The position numbers and the translations under genes are program-made. Below are positions 9,494 through 18,486 of a stretch of DNA of 64,000 bases, in pieces; within the stretch, counting starts at the first letter, position 1, and each line of letters opens with the position of its first letter. The DNA is from Polynucleobacter tropicus (lineage in GTDB: Bacteria > Pseudomonadota > Gammaproteobacteria > Burkholderiales > Burkholderiaceae): assembly GCF_013307225.1 (NCBI RefSeq), contig NZ_CP028942.1, positions 1,550,001-1,614,000 of the forward strand, written 5' to 3'. Under the pieces are notes generated by a model. That model searched no databases and had not been told where the DNA came from. It worked only from the letters and a program-made list of their open reading frames with translations.

Positions 9494-9766
9494 TTAGGTA
9501 GAACCTAGAACCGCAACGCCATCCTCATCTTGGGTATCTTGAAACAATCGCTGACGAATTTCTGCATGGGCTATTTGATAGCTACGCTCATCAATTAAAC
9601 CATCAGCTCGCTCTTTCTCAATCTTAGCAAGCTCCTCTTTATATATGGCGGCATTTAACTGCTTACGAGAGGCGTGCTGATCATTAGCCCTCCAAACAAA
9701 TGGTCTAAATAGAAGCACCAAAACCAAAACTACCAACAAGAAGGCTGCAGCATAAAAAGTAATCAT
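9494..9766 (-). CDS. ccmI: CcmI, N-terminal membrane part (split gene)
   Basis: 90 residues: an N-terminal membrane helix (FYAAAFLLVVLVLVLLFRPF), then a soluble basic stretch with a leucine-zipper-like pattern (LNAAIYKEELAKIEKERADG, IAHAEIRQRLFQDTQ). These are the usual first helix and cytoplasmic loop of CcmI. CcmI is normally one protein of about 400 residues; here it stops at TAA 9494-9496, seven bases before the start of the TPR half. Its start overlaps the ccmH stop by four bases. Taken alone this fragment would lack the apocytochrome-binding part. Confidence 0.83.
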   Translation of the reverse strand: MITFYAAAFLLVVLVLVLLFRPFVWRANDQHASRKQLNAAIYKEELAKIEKERADGLIDERSYQIAHAEIRQRLFQDTQDEDGVAVLGST

Positions 9767-10227
9767 TGATCATCTCGCAAGAGCGCATCGACGCGTTTAT
9801 TGTCATCATCTGAGAGGGTAACGTTGACCACTTGGCTATTGCGTCGACGTAAATACATTAGCAAAGCTACCATACCTGCAATCATTAATACAAACGGGCC
9901 CGCCCAAAGTAGCCATGTTGTCGGTTTAACAGGTGGACGATATAAAACAAAGTCGCCATATCGATCAACCATAAAGGTTCTTATTTCAGCATCGGTTTTG
10001 CCTTGCTTAATCAAATCACGAATTTCTCGGCGCAAATCTTGGGCTAACTCCGAACGCGATCCCGATAAAGATTCATTCTGGCAAACCAAACAGCGCATTT
10101 CTTCGGAGATGGATATCAAGCGTTGCTCTACAACAGGATCCTCAGCCAGCGGGGCAGCTTCATCGGCATGCGCAAAGCTAAATAACACCACTAAACCAAA
10201 AGAGATAAATATTTTCTTAAGCATCAT
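9763..10227 (-). CDS. ccmH: Cytochrome c maturation protein CcmH
   Basis: 154 residues. A signal peptide is followed by the defining motif RCLVCQNESLSGS (redox LRCxxC type), then DLRREIRDLIKQGKTDAEI and FMVDRYGDFVLYRPP. A transmembrane segment (about residues 104-125) and a short cytoplasmic tail complete it. CcmH reduces or resolves the CxxCH cysteines of apocytochrome c before heme ligation, in the periplasm. It is the short CcmH form, with the TPR domain supplied by the separate ccmI. It lies directly downstream of ccmG with no gap. Confidence 0.95.
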   Translation of the reverse strand: MMLKKIFISFGLVVLFSFAHADEAAPLAEDPVVEQRLISISEEMRCLVCQNESLSGSRSELAQDLRREIRDLIKQGKTDAEIRTFMVDRYGDFVLYRPPVKPTTWLLWAGPFVLMIAGMVALLMYLRRRNSQVVNVTLSDDDNKRVDALLRDDQ

Positions 10228-10758
10228 TTACTCTTTTTTCAATTTTTCAATAAGCGGGTACATAGACTTTTCTAAAACATCCCGTGTAACAGGTCCAATT
10301 TGCTTAAAGCGAATAATCCCCGCTTTATCAATGATGTAAGTTTCTGGGACTCCGTATACGCCATAATTAATCCCCACTCGACCATCGTTATCCATTGCGG
10401 ATAAGACATAAGGGTTGCCTTGTCTAGCTAACATTTCTATAGCGTCGGCTCGCTTATCTTTATAGTCAAGCCCAATTAATGGGGCTATCTGCGATTTACC
10501 CAACTCAACCAACATAGGATGCTCTTCGCGACAAGCAACGCACCATGACGCCCAGACATTCAATATCCACACCTGGCCTTTCATATCTTCTGGCGAGAAT
10601 GTTTTGCTGGGCTCAGTTAGTTGTGGAACTCTAAATGCAGGCGCTGGCTTATTAATCAAAGGTGACGGAACCTCACGAGGATCGCGATTCAAACCAACCG
10701 CCAAAAACCCTACAAGCACTACAAACAGGAGTAGAGGGATGATAAATTTTGCTTTCAT
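10228..10758 (-). CDS. ccmG: Thiol:disulfide interchange protein CcmG/DsbE
   Basis: 176 residues. An N-terminal signal anchor (about 5-23) precedes a thioredoxin fold with the active site WASWCVACREEHPML (CxxC as CVAC) and the cis-Pro region GVYGVPETYIID. It carries reducing power to CcmH and apocytochrome c in the periplasm. Length and the GVYGVPETY signature fit CcmG rather than a general DsbA. It is followed immediately by ccmH and preceded by ccmF with an 7-base gap, inside the ccm operon. Confidence 0.95.
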   Translation of the reverse strand: MKAKFIIPLLLFVVLVGFLAVGLNRDPREVPSPLINKPAPAFRVPQLTEPSKTFSPEDMKGQVWILNVWASWCVACREEHPMLVELGKSQIAPLIGLDYKDKRADAIEMLARQGNPYVLSAMDNDGRVGINYGVYGVPETYIIDKAGIIRFKQIGPVTRDVLEKSMYPLIEKLKKE

Positions 10759-10765
10759 ATTCTTT

Positions 10766-12700
10766 TTATTCTTTTGAGTTCTTTTTGATTTTTAAGCGAT
10801 AACGCTTATCCAGAACCGCAAATAAGCCGCCAAGCGCCATCAACAAGCAACCACCCCAGATCCAATCAACAAATGGTTTGTAATACACCCTCACGGCCCA
10901 AGCATTTCTCTCAAGAGGTTCGCCCAGAGATACATAAATATCTCGCGTCAGACCAGCATCAATAGCCGCCTCAGTCATAGGCATCGCTGAAGAATCATAA
11001 TTACGCTTCTCTGGATAAAGCACCTCTTGAAGCTTACCGCGACGACTCAATTCAAAAGCACCGCGCATTGCTTGGTAATTTGGTCCTTGCGCGGGTTTCA
11101 CACTGATGAGCTCAATCTGATACCCGCCAACACTTACCGTATCACCCGGAGACATGCGGACATCTTTTTCCTCTTGATAGGCGCCTACCATGGTGACGCC
11201 AATCACAAATACCGCAATGCCAATATGACCTAACTGCATACCAATAAAGGATCTAGTAGGTTTACCTACCTTGTACTGCCTAATGATTTGCAAGGTGCTC
11301 GAGACAATAATCCAGAACGCCATCAAGAATCCCAATGCCGTCAGGATGGTGAACTCACCCATAAATAGTGGAATCACAATTGCGGCAATAAAAGCAATTA
11401 GAGCCGCAAGCCACAGACGTTGAATCAACTGCTTTAATTCAGCACTTTTCCAATTTGCCCATGGGCCTACTGCCATTAGGAACAATACGGGCACCATAAT
11501 CGGCACAAATACCGCATTAAAGTAGGGAGGACCAACAGAAATTTTTCCTAAATTTAATGCATCGATTAAGAGTGGGTATAAGGTTCCCAACAAAACTGAT
11601 CCTGCTGCGACAACTAAGAAAACGTTCCCCAACAATATAAGGGTCTCACGTGATATCAAGGAGAAAGCGCCACCCAATGTACTTTTAGGCGCTCTTAAGG
11701 CATACAAAAACAATGAAGACCCCACAACCAAGGAGAGCAACATCAAGATAAAAATGCCGCGACGTGGATCAGTAGCAAAGGCATGAACTGAAGTCAGAAC
11801 ACCAGAACGGACCAAGAAGGTTCCTAACAAGGACATTGAAAATGCGATGATCGCTAGCAATACTGTCCAGTTTTTAAATCCACCGCGCTTTTCAGTGACA
11901 GCTAAAGAATGCAACAAAGCCGTACCAATTAACCAGGGCATGAACGAGGCATTTTCTACTGGATCCCAGAACCACCAACCGCCCCAACCTAACTCGTAAT
12001 AAGCCCACCAAGAACCCAAAGCTATACCAAGGGTTAAGAAAATCCATGCAGTAGTGGTCCAAGGACGTGACCAACGTGCCCATGCTGCATCTAGCTTGCC
12101 AGAAAGCAATGATGCAATTGCAAAAGCAAAAGCCACTGAGAAACCAACATATCCCATGTAGAGCATCGGCGGATGAAATACTAAACCTGGGTCTTGCAAA
12201 AGTGGATTGAGCGAGCGCCCATCTTGAGCTGCTGGCAAGAGGCGCTCAAAAGGATTGGATGTCGTCAGCACAAAAAGTAAAAGTCCTGTTGCCACCAAAC
12301 CAAGTACAGCTAGCACTCGACCCACCATGAATTCATCTAAGGTTTTTGACAATTGCGCCACTGCAAATGCCCAACCCGTCAACAAGAAAATCCACAGCAA
12401 CAACGAACCTTCGTGCCCACCCCAAACCGCACCCAAACGATATACCGTTGGTAATTGAGAATTTGAGTGCTCTGCTACATATAAAACTGAAAAATCATTT
12501 ACATAGAAACACCATGCAAGCACACCAAAAGAGATTGCCAAAAGCAAAAATGAAATCTGTGTTGCAGGTCTAGCGAGTACTAGACATTCACGACGGCCTT
12601 GCTGCGCTCCAAGCAAAGGCAATACACCCTGAATAATAGAAACGCACAAAGCCAATATCAGCGCAAAATGTCCAATCTCTGGAATCATGGAATAGTTCAT
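10766..12700 (-). CDS. ccmF: Cytochrome c heme lyase CcmF
   Basis: 644 residues with about 15 membrane helices. The heme-handling WWD motif is visible as WGGWWFWDPVENASFMPWL, preceded by YELG. Other conserved stretches are GAVWGGHEGSLLLW and HPPMLYMGYVGF. CcmF, with CcmH and CcmI, attaches heme to the CxxCH motifs of cytochromes c at the outer face of the inner membrane. Its ATG overlaps the ccmE stop (TAATG), showing tight operon packing. The length is normal for the family. Confidence 0.97.
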   Translation of the reverse strand: MNYSMIPEIGHFALILALCVSIIQGVLPLLGAQQGRRECLVLARPATQISFLLLAISFGVLAWCFYVNDFSVLYVAEHSNSQLPTVYRLGAVWGGHEGSLLLWIFLLTGWAFAVAQLSKTLDEFMVGRVLAVLGLVATGLLLFVLTTSNPFERLLPAAQDGRSLNPLLQDPGLVFHPPMLYMGYVGFSVAFAFAIASLLSGKLDAAWARWSRPWTTTAWIFLTLGIALGSWWAYYELGWGGWWFWDPVENASFMPWLIGTALLHSLAVTEKRGGFKNWTVLLAIIAFSMSLLGTFLVRSGVLTSVHAFATDPRRGIFILMLLSLVVGSSLFLYALRAPKSTLGGAFSLISRETLILLGNVFLVVAAGSVLLGTLYPLLIDALNLGKISVGPPYFNAVFVPIMVPVLFLMAVGPWANWKSAELKQLIQRLWLAALIAFIAAIVIPLFMGEFTILTALGFLMAFWIIVSSTLQIIRQYKVGKPTRSFIGMQLGHIGIAVFVIGVTMVGAYQEEKDVRMSPGDTVSVGGYQIELISVKPAQGPNYQAMRGAFELSRRGKLQEVLYPEKRNYDSSAMPMTEAAIDAGLTRDIYVSLGEPLERNAWAVRVYYKPFVDWIWGGCLLMALGGLFAVLDKRYRLKIKKNSKE

Positions 12701-13131
12701 TATTTAGATCCATTCTTTTGCGCTTGCTCTAAAGCATGTTTAGCTTCAGGCGGCATATAGTTCTCATCGTGCTTGGCAAGAACTTCGCTTGCAACAAATT
12801 GGCCATTAGCATCAAGCTTGCCTTGCACTACGGCACCCTTACCTTCTTTAAATAAATCCGGAAGAATGCCCTTGTATGCAACTGGGATCTCTTTAACCAT
12901 ATCGGTGATGATGAAGTGCACAACTAAATCATCTCGTCTAAGCGAACCATCTTTTACCATTCCGCCTATCCTAAATGTTTGACCTTGAGGCGCTTTACCT
13001 GCAGCAACCTCGCTTGGGGTTACGTAGAGTGCAATATTGCTATTTAAAGCATTCAGGATCAGAACTGCGGCAATGGCCAATGTTGCTAGAGCGCCAACAA
13101 TAATGAGCGCACGTTTATGTCTCGGTTTCAC
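12700..13131 (-). CDS. ccmE: Heme chaperone CcmE
   Basis: 143 residues. An N-terminal membrane anchor (about 8-27) is followed by the OB-fold domain ([14 protein letters not shown]) and the heme-linking His in [13 protein letters not shown], the HxxxY form that binds heme covalently through His. It carries heme from CcmC to CcmF in the periplasm. It overlaps ccmD by four bases at its start and ccmF at its stop. Confidence 0.96.
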   Translation of the reverse strand: MKPRHKRALIIVGALATLAIAAVLILNALNSNIALYVTPSEVAAGKAPQGQTFRIGGMVKDGSLRRDDLVVHFIITDMVKEIPVAYKGILPDLFKEGKGAVVQGKLDANGQFVASEVLAKHDENYMPPEAKHALEQAQKNGSK

Positions 13132-13322
13132 TTCATTCCTTCTTTATCAAATCTCTCAGCACGCACTTCACGGCGCAATCTAGAAACTACTGCAGCTCGT
13201 CTAGATCGAATCATTAGGGGTTCAATGATCAATACTAATAAACACAGTCCAAAACTAGCCCATACATAAAGGGCATAACCGCCCATAGCAAAAAATTCAA
13301 CTGGTGAGTTCCACATGCTCAT
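13128..13322 (-). CDS. ccmD: Heme exporter accessory protein CcmD
   Basis: 64 residues. It has the CcmD opening [20 protein letters not shown] with one membrane helix (to about residue 35) and a basic cytoplasmic tail ([20 protein letters not shown]). CcmD helps release holo-CcmE from the CcmABC complex. It sits between ccmC and ccmE, overlapping both by four bases, the normal position for this gene. Confidence 0.93.
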   Translation of the reverse strand: MSMWNSPVEFFAMGGYALYVWASFGLCLLVLIIEPLMIRSRRAAVVSRLRREVRAERFDKEGMK

Positions 13323-14086
13323 TTCACCCCCTCTAGAGATCTAACCCAATCTGAATGGGACTCGCGCTCCAAAATAATGACTCGCACCCTCATTAGTGCA
13401 ACTGCTATGGAATACATCCAAAAGCAAAGTGCCATCAACAACATACCCCATAGCATCGTATGCGCCATTGCAGGAGCCTTATTAATTGAAACAGATGCGC
13501 CTTGGTGCAAAGTGTTCCACCACTTCACAGAAAAATAAATAATCGGCACATTCACTACACCGACTAACGCTAATATTGCGCCAGCTTTGTCAGCACGACG
13601 TGGATCATCAATAGATGCTTGCAATGCCATAAAACCGAGGTACAAAAATAGTAGGATTAATTCTGATGTTAGGCGCGCATCCCAAACCCACCAAGCGCCC
13701 CACATCGGCTTACCCCAAAAGGCGCCGGTCCATAAAGATAAAAAAGCCATCAGAGCGCCAGTTGGAGCCAGAGCTTGCGCCATCATGGCTGATAAACGAG
13801 TATTAAATACTAGGCCTAAACCAGCCCATACCGCCATGACGATATAAATAAACATGGACATCCAAGAAGCAGGCACATGGACGAAGATAATACGGTAGCC
13901 TTGACCTTGAACGGCATCAACGGGCGCAACAAAAAAACTAATCCATAAACCCGCAATACCAAATATCACCGCGAGAGCCCAGAAAAATGGAATTAACTTG
14001 CCAGCTAATGGGTAAAACGTTGCTGGGCTTGAAAACCTAAACCAATTTACTAACGGATGGGCTTTGCTATTTTCTTTATCACTCAT
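13319..14086 (-). CDS. ccmC: Heme transporter subunit CcmC
   Basis: About 255 residues with six membrane helices. The tryptophan-rich heme site reads WGAWWVWDARLTSELILLFL, with conserved flanking His in IIFVHVPASWMSM and KWWNTLHQGASVS. CcmC loads heme onto CcmE. The open frame extends to 14122, but ATG 14086 overlaps the ccmB stop as ATGA and has AGGA ahead of it, so I take that start; the longer version would add 12 Cys-rich residues of no known role. Confidence 0.95.
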   Translation of the reverse strand: MSDKENSKAHPLVNWFRFSSPATFYPLAGKLIPFFWALAVIFGIAGLWISFFVAPVDAVQGQGYRIIFVHVPASWMSMFIYIVMAVWAGLGLVFNTRLSAMMAQALAPTGALMAFLSLWTGAFWGKPMWGAWWVWDARLTSELILLFLYLGFMALQASIDDPRRADKAGAILALVGVVNVPIIYFSVKWWNTLHQGASVSINKAPAMAHTMLWGMLLMALCFWMYSIAVALMRVRVIILERESHSDWVRSLEGVK

Positions 14087-14748
14087 TCGATTGCAATCCT
14101 TACAGCAGCAGTAGTTGCCCATGGAGCAAAAAATAATGCTAGTACTAGCAAAGCTCCCAATACAGAAAAATGCCCGCCAATATCAAGGCCGACGCTTTGT
14201 GCATAGACTGCACCTGCACCAAAAATTAATACGGGAATATATAGAGGCAATATCAATAAACTTAACAAAACACCGCCACCGCGAACCCCAAGAGTTAATG
14301 CTGCGCCAATTGCGCCAATCAGAGACAAAATAGGTGTTCCTAACAATAAGGCCAAAATAAAGACTCCTAATGTGCCCATATCCAAATCAAATTGAATACC
14401 AATGACTGGTGCCAACAACACTAATGGCAAACCACATACCAGCCAATGTGCAACAATTTTACCCCCCACAAGTAAGACTAATGGGGTAGGCGAGAGAGCC
14501 ATTTGCTCTAGAGTTCCATCTGCATAATCAGCAGCAAAAAGTCGCTGTAAACCTAACATCGTCGAGAGCAAAGCGGCTACCCATATCACTCCAGGCGCAA
14601 TCTTGCGCAATAAAGCAGTATCAGCGCCGATACCCAAAGGAAATAGACTGGTCACAATCACAAAAAAGAACAAAATAGTCAGAACTTCGCTCTTGCGACG
14701 CATCACTAGCAATAAATCTCGACGAATGACGGCTAAAAAAGCATTCAT
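14083..14748 (-). CDS. ccmB: Heme exporter permease CcmB
   Basis: 221 residues with six membrane helices. The opening FLAVIRRDLLLVMRRKSEVL and the segment GLQRLFAADYADGTLEQMAL are typical of CcmB. It forms the membrane part of the CcmAB ABC complex that drives release of holo-CcmE. It overlaps ccmA upstream and ccmC downstream by four bases each. Confidence 0.95.
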   Translation of the reverse strand: MNAFLAVIRRDLLLVMRRKSEVLTILFFFVIVTSLFPLGIGADTALLRKIAPGVIWVAALLSTMLGLQRLFAADYADGTLEQMALSPTPLVLLVGGKIVAHWLVCGLPLVLLAPVIGIQFDLDMGTLGVFILALLLGTPILSLIGAIGAALTLGVRGGGVLLSLLILPLYIPVLIFGAGAVYAQSVGLDIGGHFSVLGALLVLALFFAPWATTAAVRIAIE

Positions 14749-15368
14749 AACTGAACCACTCTTCCGCCTGCAATTGAAATAGTCTGATGGCTAGTCAAAA
14801 TAGCAATGCCATCATTGGCAATATGCTCAGCAATCAATTTCGAGAGCATCTCAACCGCATTAACATCTAATGCATTGAATGGCTCATCCAAAATCCACAA
14901 CTTGGCCTTACGTAAAAGCAATCTGGCCAGAAGCACTCTTCGCTTTTGGCCAGCAGACAAACAATTGACAGGCAATTCTTCGCGCCCTCGCAAACCAAAG
15001 CGATGCAATGATTGCAAAATCTCTTTATCGGAAACCGCAACCCCATCTAAAGCCGTAGCAATCGATAAATTTTCAAATGCAGTTAAGTCTTCCTTAAGAG
15101 AGTCGCGATGACCCAGAAATAGCAAATCGCGATGATATTGAGAAGGATCTTCAAAAATCGATTGGTTACCCCATAGAATCTCACCAGTAGCGGGTTTTGA
15201 TAAACCGGCCAAGATGCGGAGCAAGCTTGTTTTACCAATCCCATTCTCGCCACGAATGTGGAGCCACTCCCCACTAGTCACCTGCAGATCTAAGTTGGTA
15301 AAAAGGGTGCGTTCACCCCGCACGCAGGTTAAAGAACGGACACTTAATGAGAGTGAATGAATCGCCAA
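14745..15368 (-). CDS. ccmA: Heme exporter ATP-binding protein CcmA
   Basis: 207 residues, an ABC ATPase: Walker A GENGIGKTSLLRIL, signature LSAGQKRRVLLARLLL, Walker B LWILDEPFNALD, and the switch His in ILTSHQT. With CcmB it powers the CcmE heme-delivery cycle. The frame begins with TTG at 15368; I see no in-frame ATG that keeps the N-terminal beta strands. It is the first gene of the ccm operon and follows a strong terminator that closes the mto operon, so it probably has its own weak promoter or depends on readthrough. Confidence 0.95.
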   Translation of the reverse strand: MAIHSLSLSVRSLTCVRGERTLFTNLDLQVTSGEWLHIRGENGIGKTSLLRILAGLSKPATGEILWGNQSIFEDPSQYHRDLLFLGHRDSLKEDLTAFENLSIATALDGVAVSDKEILQSLHRFGLRGREELPVNCLSAGQKRRVLLARLLLRKAKLWILDEPFNALDVNAVEMLSKLIAEHIANDGIAILTSHQTISIAGGRVVQL

Positions 15369-15395
15369 ATGCTAACTCTTATAAATTGACAAAAA

Positions 15396-15423
15396 AATGG
15401 CTGAGAAATCTATCTCAGCCATT
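15396..15423 (-). terminator. Rho-independent terminator after the cymA-like gene
   Basis: A 10-bp stem (AATGGCTGAG pairing with CTCAGCCATT) with an 8-base loop, followed on the minus strand by seven T residues. It lies between the tetraheme cytochrome stop (15465) and the ccmA start (15368), so it separates the electron-transfer operon from the maturation operon. Confidence 0.85.
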
Positions 15424-15464
15424 GTCCAAGAGCCTTGAGGGGCTGTCAAACCCTTATTTGCACA

Positions 15465-16061
15465 TCAGTCATCATCAGGCTCCTCATACTCTTTTGGCAA
15501 GTGGTGCGCAATACCTTTATGACAATCAATACATGTTTTGCCAGCCTCTTTAGCCTTCATGTGCTTCTTGTAAGGCGTTTGCTTCTGCAGCTCTGGGCTC
15601 ATTGCATCAAAGTCATGGCAATTACGGCACTCACGAGAGTTACTCTCCTTCATGCGCTTCCATTCATGACCAGCCAGTTCCATACGCTTAGCTTCAAACT
15701 TCTCAGGCGTATCAATTGAGCCAGTGATTTTTCCCCAAACCTCAAAGCTAGCTTTGGATTTGCGAATCATCTTGTGTACCCAGTCCTTAGGTACGTGGCA
15801 ATCAGAACAAATTGCTCGAACGCCAGAACGATTGCTGTAGTGAATAGTCTCTTTGTACTCTTGATATACCGTATCACGCATCTCATGACAGGTTGTACAG
15901 AAAGCCAAAGTATTTGTCGCCTCCATCCCGGTATTGAAAGCACCCCAAAACAAGATGCCAGCAATAAATCCCGTTACAGAAATTGCCAGTATCGAATACT
16001 TTGCACTGGGTTTTTTCAGGAAAGCCCACAGCTTCTTTAATGCCCCTGGTTCTCTATTCAT
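15465..16061 (-). CDS. NapC/NirT-family tetraheme cytochrome c (CymA / MtoC-like quinol-linked)
   Basis: About 198 residues. One N-terminal membrane helix (about 23-42) anchors a periplasmic domain with exactly four CxxCH motifs, at about residues 55 (CTTCH), 85 (CSDCH), 145 (CRNCH) and 177 (CIDCH). This is the CymA/NapC/NirT layout, which exchanges electrons between the quinone pool and periplasmic cytochromes. ATG 16061 has GGAGAA ahead at good spacing; the frame could extend to 16082. It follows the outer-membrane porin gene by 27 bases. In an Mto-type system it would pass electrons from outside into the quinone pool; direction is inference from context. Confidence 0.93.
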   Translation of the reverse strand: MNREPGALKKLWAFLKKPSAKYSILAISVTGFIAGILFWGAFNTGMEATNTLAFCTTCHEMRDTVYQEYKETIHYSNRSGVRAICSDCHVPKDWVHKMIRKSKASFEVWGKITGSIDTPEKFEAKRMELAGHEWKRMKESNSRECRNCHDFDAMSPELQKQTPYKKHMKAKEAGKTCIDCHKGIAHHLPKEYEEPDDD

Positions 16062-16088
16062 AAATATTCTCCGATAAGGCATTAAAGG

Positions 16089-18455
16089 TTAATCAAAGGT
16101 GTAGGTGTAGTTAACCATCACAGCATTAACAGCATAGCTTGGCGCAGTCTGATTGGTGGGCATAATTCCTGATACGCCTCCTGAACTAACGCTATATGCG
16201 TTATAAAAATAATCGCTGCTATATAAACGCTGATACCAATATTGCATTCCTAGTTTGGAATTTTTATCTAGTTGGTAATTACCGCCTAGCTTTAATATCG
16301 CTAAATTATTTTGAATTCCAGGTGCGCTTCCACAATATCCAGCATTTGCAGTTGCACAAACTCCTGGCGTAGATGTTGTGTTGTAAATTGAATTAGCAAG
16401 AGATAAAGTAGCATCCGCATTTAATGTTACCTTGCCATTTAGCAGTCCACCCTGCTTAAGACCCAAGCCTATAGTGGTAGCGTTGGTTTGTAGCTGATTA
16501 AAATATACGCCAACAGTTGATTGATCGCTCAATACCCGCTGCATACTCTGCTGAGTAACGTAAGCGTTTATGGTTCCAGCCTCGGCATAAGCGTATGTGC
16601 TATCTAAATTTAAACTCCAAGAATAGCCATTCTGAACACCATACACTGAATTAGGATAAGTATCGCTGGTATATTTTCCACCAAGGGTAAAAGATAGTTG
16701 CTCTGTTGTTTGCCAATCTACGCTACCTTTACCCGAATACTGTCTGCGAGAAGCCTCAAAAAATGGATAAAACCCAGGATAATTAATGTTCCAATTTGAT
16801 GGACTTGAATTTCCGCTAATAGCCATCATTGAATTGGTATTATCCCAAGTGGTTTGCCGGTTGCTATAGCCCGCACCCAATTTAACATTAACTCCATCGA
16901 CCACTTTAACCTTATAAAGTGCATTCGCACTATTTTGCACACTGGCATTCGCTGGCATACAGCCTGAACTATTGTAAAAAGTTGATCCGGTTGCGATGGT
17001 TGCAGATGAATAGTATGTTGCAGGCGTCTGACCAGGTGTGCCGTACTGATTACACCAACGGTTAACATTAGAATTCTCAAGTGTAAGACTTACCCTCTGG
17101 GCATTAGTAATACGATAATCCGCCCCCAACAATATTTGCGCCTGCTTAATACTCTCTGGTGTATTGGGAATATTGGACATGTGAGGAGTATTTCGTGTAC
17201 TAGAAGTGCCATCTACCGCAAAAAAGTTATACATATTAGATTGCGTTAAATTATCACGCTGATCAAATTTTCCAGCCGCAGTTAAAGTTAAATCCTTAAC
17301 AGATTGATCGGTAACCTTTAAGTCTGCATGGGTTGTGTTAACAACCCCATTTAAAGATCCATAAGGCGCAGCTTGTGCCATCATCCCGTTATTGGCGCTA
17401 CTGGTCGTAACGCCGGGATCATAACTTCCCGAAAATCCTTGATTTTGCGTATTTTGACTAATTGAGAAATTTCCAGTCAATTTAGTTTTTGAGGAAAAAT
17501 CGTAACCACCAGCTAAATTCAGCTGATTTAAAAAATTGCTAGGGGCCGTGCTTATTGTTTGAATTGGATTGCCATTTCCGGAGCCAGATGTAGCGCCAGT
17601 AGTATTAAAGGCTTGCCACTGAAATCCTTTATAGCCATTTTCAAAATATGAGCCAAAATATGAGGCTGTAAAGTGTGAATTATCACCTTTCCAGTTTGCC
17701 GCCAAATTAAATGTATTCGTTTGATAGTTCGTCGGCATTGGCAAAATTGCAATTGTCTGGGAGGTACCAGCATTCCCCCCAGCCGCAACCGCTCCAGCAA
17801 CAGCCTGCAACTTTGCACCTGTTTGCACTAAATTATTAAATTCAAAAGAAATGTTAAAGTCTTTATCTATTATTTTGCTTGCAGATAGGCTAGTGTTATA
17901 TCTAGTGCTCGATACGCCCATGTTACTTAAATCACCAATCACAGTCGAAGACGTCGCTGGATTGGTACCTGTCGAAGCTCCACCAGTCAAATTACTTGGC
18001 AATACATAATAATTCCCACCCATCGAACCACGATATGGCGTATTGTATGTATTGCTAATATTGTGTTGCAACTGATCAAAGCCAACGCCAACACTCCAAT
18101 TCCCCTGATCCTCATATGACGCACTAGCTGAACGGGAGGTCAAACCTAAGTTATCGCCAACAACCGACCAGCGAGTAGTATCACCACTCTCGTTATTTTT
18201 ATAAGCACCTCCACCACGAATGTTCAAAGCACCATTCGGATAAATTCCAGAGGGATTTCCATAGAGGCCGTTGTATTCACCAAATTTTGCAGAATTTTGA
18301 TCAACACCAATTACCTCAACTTGAACGGTACTTTTGGGCTGTGTCAAATCCCTAATCTCATCCGAGTCCGCTATTGCAGTATTGGTGAAAAAGACTGTCG
18401 TAACTGCCATTGCAATAGCAGTTTTTTTGAAACTAAATATTTTTGCATTTTTCAT
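16089..18455 (-). CDS. mtoB: MtrB/PioB/MtoB-family outer-membrane beta-barrel porin
   Basis: 788 residues. A signal peptide (cleavage near residue 29, NTAIA) precedes a long barrel of alternating strands with aromatic girdles and Gly/Asn/Ser-rich loops, ending NYTYTFD. It lies directly downstream of the decaheme gene, as in all known MtrAB, PioAB and MtoAB pairs, where the barrel sheathes the decaheme cytochrome through the outer membrane. Its length is nearer PioB than Shewanella MtrB (about 700). The N-terminal CxxC pair seen in gammaproteobacterial MtrB is absent; the only Cys occur in later loops. Family call is strong from architecture and context. Confidence 0.9.
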   Translation of the reverse strand: MKNAKIFSFKKTAIAMAVTTVFFTNTAIADSDEIRDLTQPKSTVQVEVIGVDQNSAKFGEYNGLYGNPSGIYPNGALNIRGGGAYKNNESGDTTRWSVVGDNLGLTSRSASASYEDQGNWSVGVGFDQLQHNISNTYNTPYRGSMGGNYYVLPSNLTGGASTGTNPATSSTVIGDLSNMGVSSTRYNTSLSASKIIDKDFNISFEFNNLVQTGAKLQAVAGAVAAGGNAGTSQTIAILPMPTNYQTNTFNLAANWKGDNSHFTASYFGSYFENGYKGFQWQAFNTTGATSGSGNGNPIQTISTAPSNFLNQLNLAGGYDFSSKTKLTGNFSISQNTQNQGFSGSYDPGVTTSSANNGMMAQAAPYGSLNGVVNTTHADLKVTDQSVKDLTLTAAGKFDQRDNLTQSNMYNFFAVDGTSSTRNTPHMSNIPNTPESIKQAQILLGADYRITNAQRVSLTLENSNVNRWCNQYGTPGQTPATYYSSATIATGSTFYNSSGCMPANASVQNSANALYKVKVVDGVNVKLGAGYSNRQTTWDNTNSMMAISGNSSPSNWNINYPGFYPFFEASRRQYSGKGSVDWQTTEQLSFTLGGKYTSDTYPNSVYGVQNGYSWSLNLDSTYAYAEAGTINAYVTQQSMQRVLSDQSTVGVYFNQLQTNATTIGLGLKQGGLLNGKVTLNADATLSLANSIYNTTSTPGVCATANAGYCGSAPGIQNNLAILKLGGNYQLDKNSKLGMQYWYQRLYSSDYFYNAYSVSSGGVSGIMPTNQTAPSYAVNAVMVNYTYTFD

Positions 18456-18486
18456 TTCATGCTCTCTGAATTAATTTCATTAAATA

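Noticed and set aside
9490-9503. Programmed slippage on the seven-A run joining the two ccmI halves
   Set aside because: The TAA stop begins before the A run on the minus strand, so slippage within the As would come too late to avoid it; a single base change at 9496 explains the split better.
9800-10339. 179-codon plus-strand frame across ccmG and ccmH
   Set aside because: Antisense to two well-recognised ccm genes, with no recognisable protein pattern.
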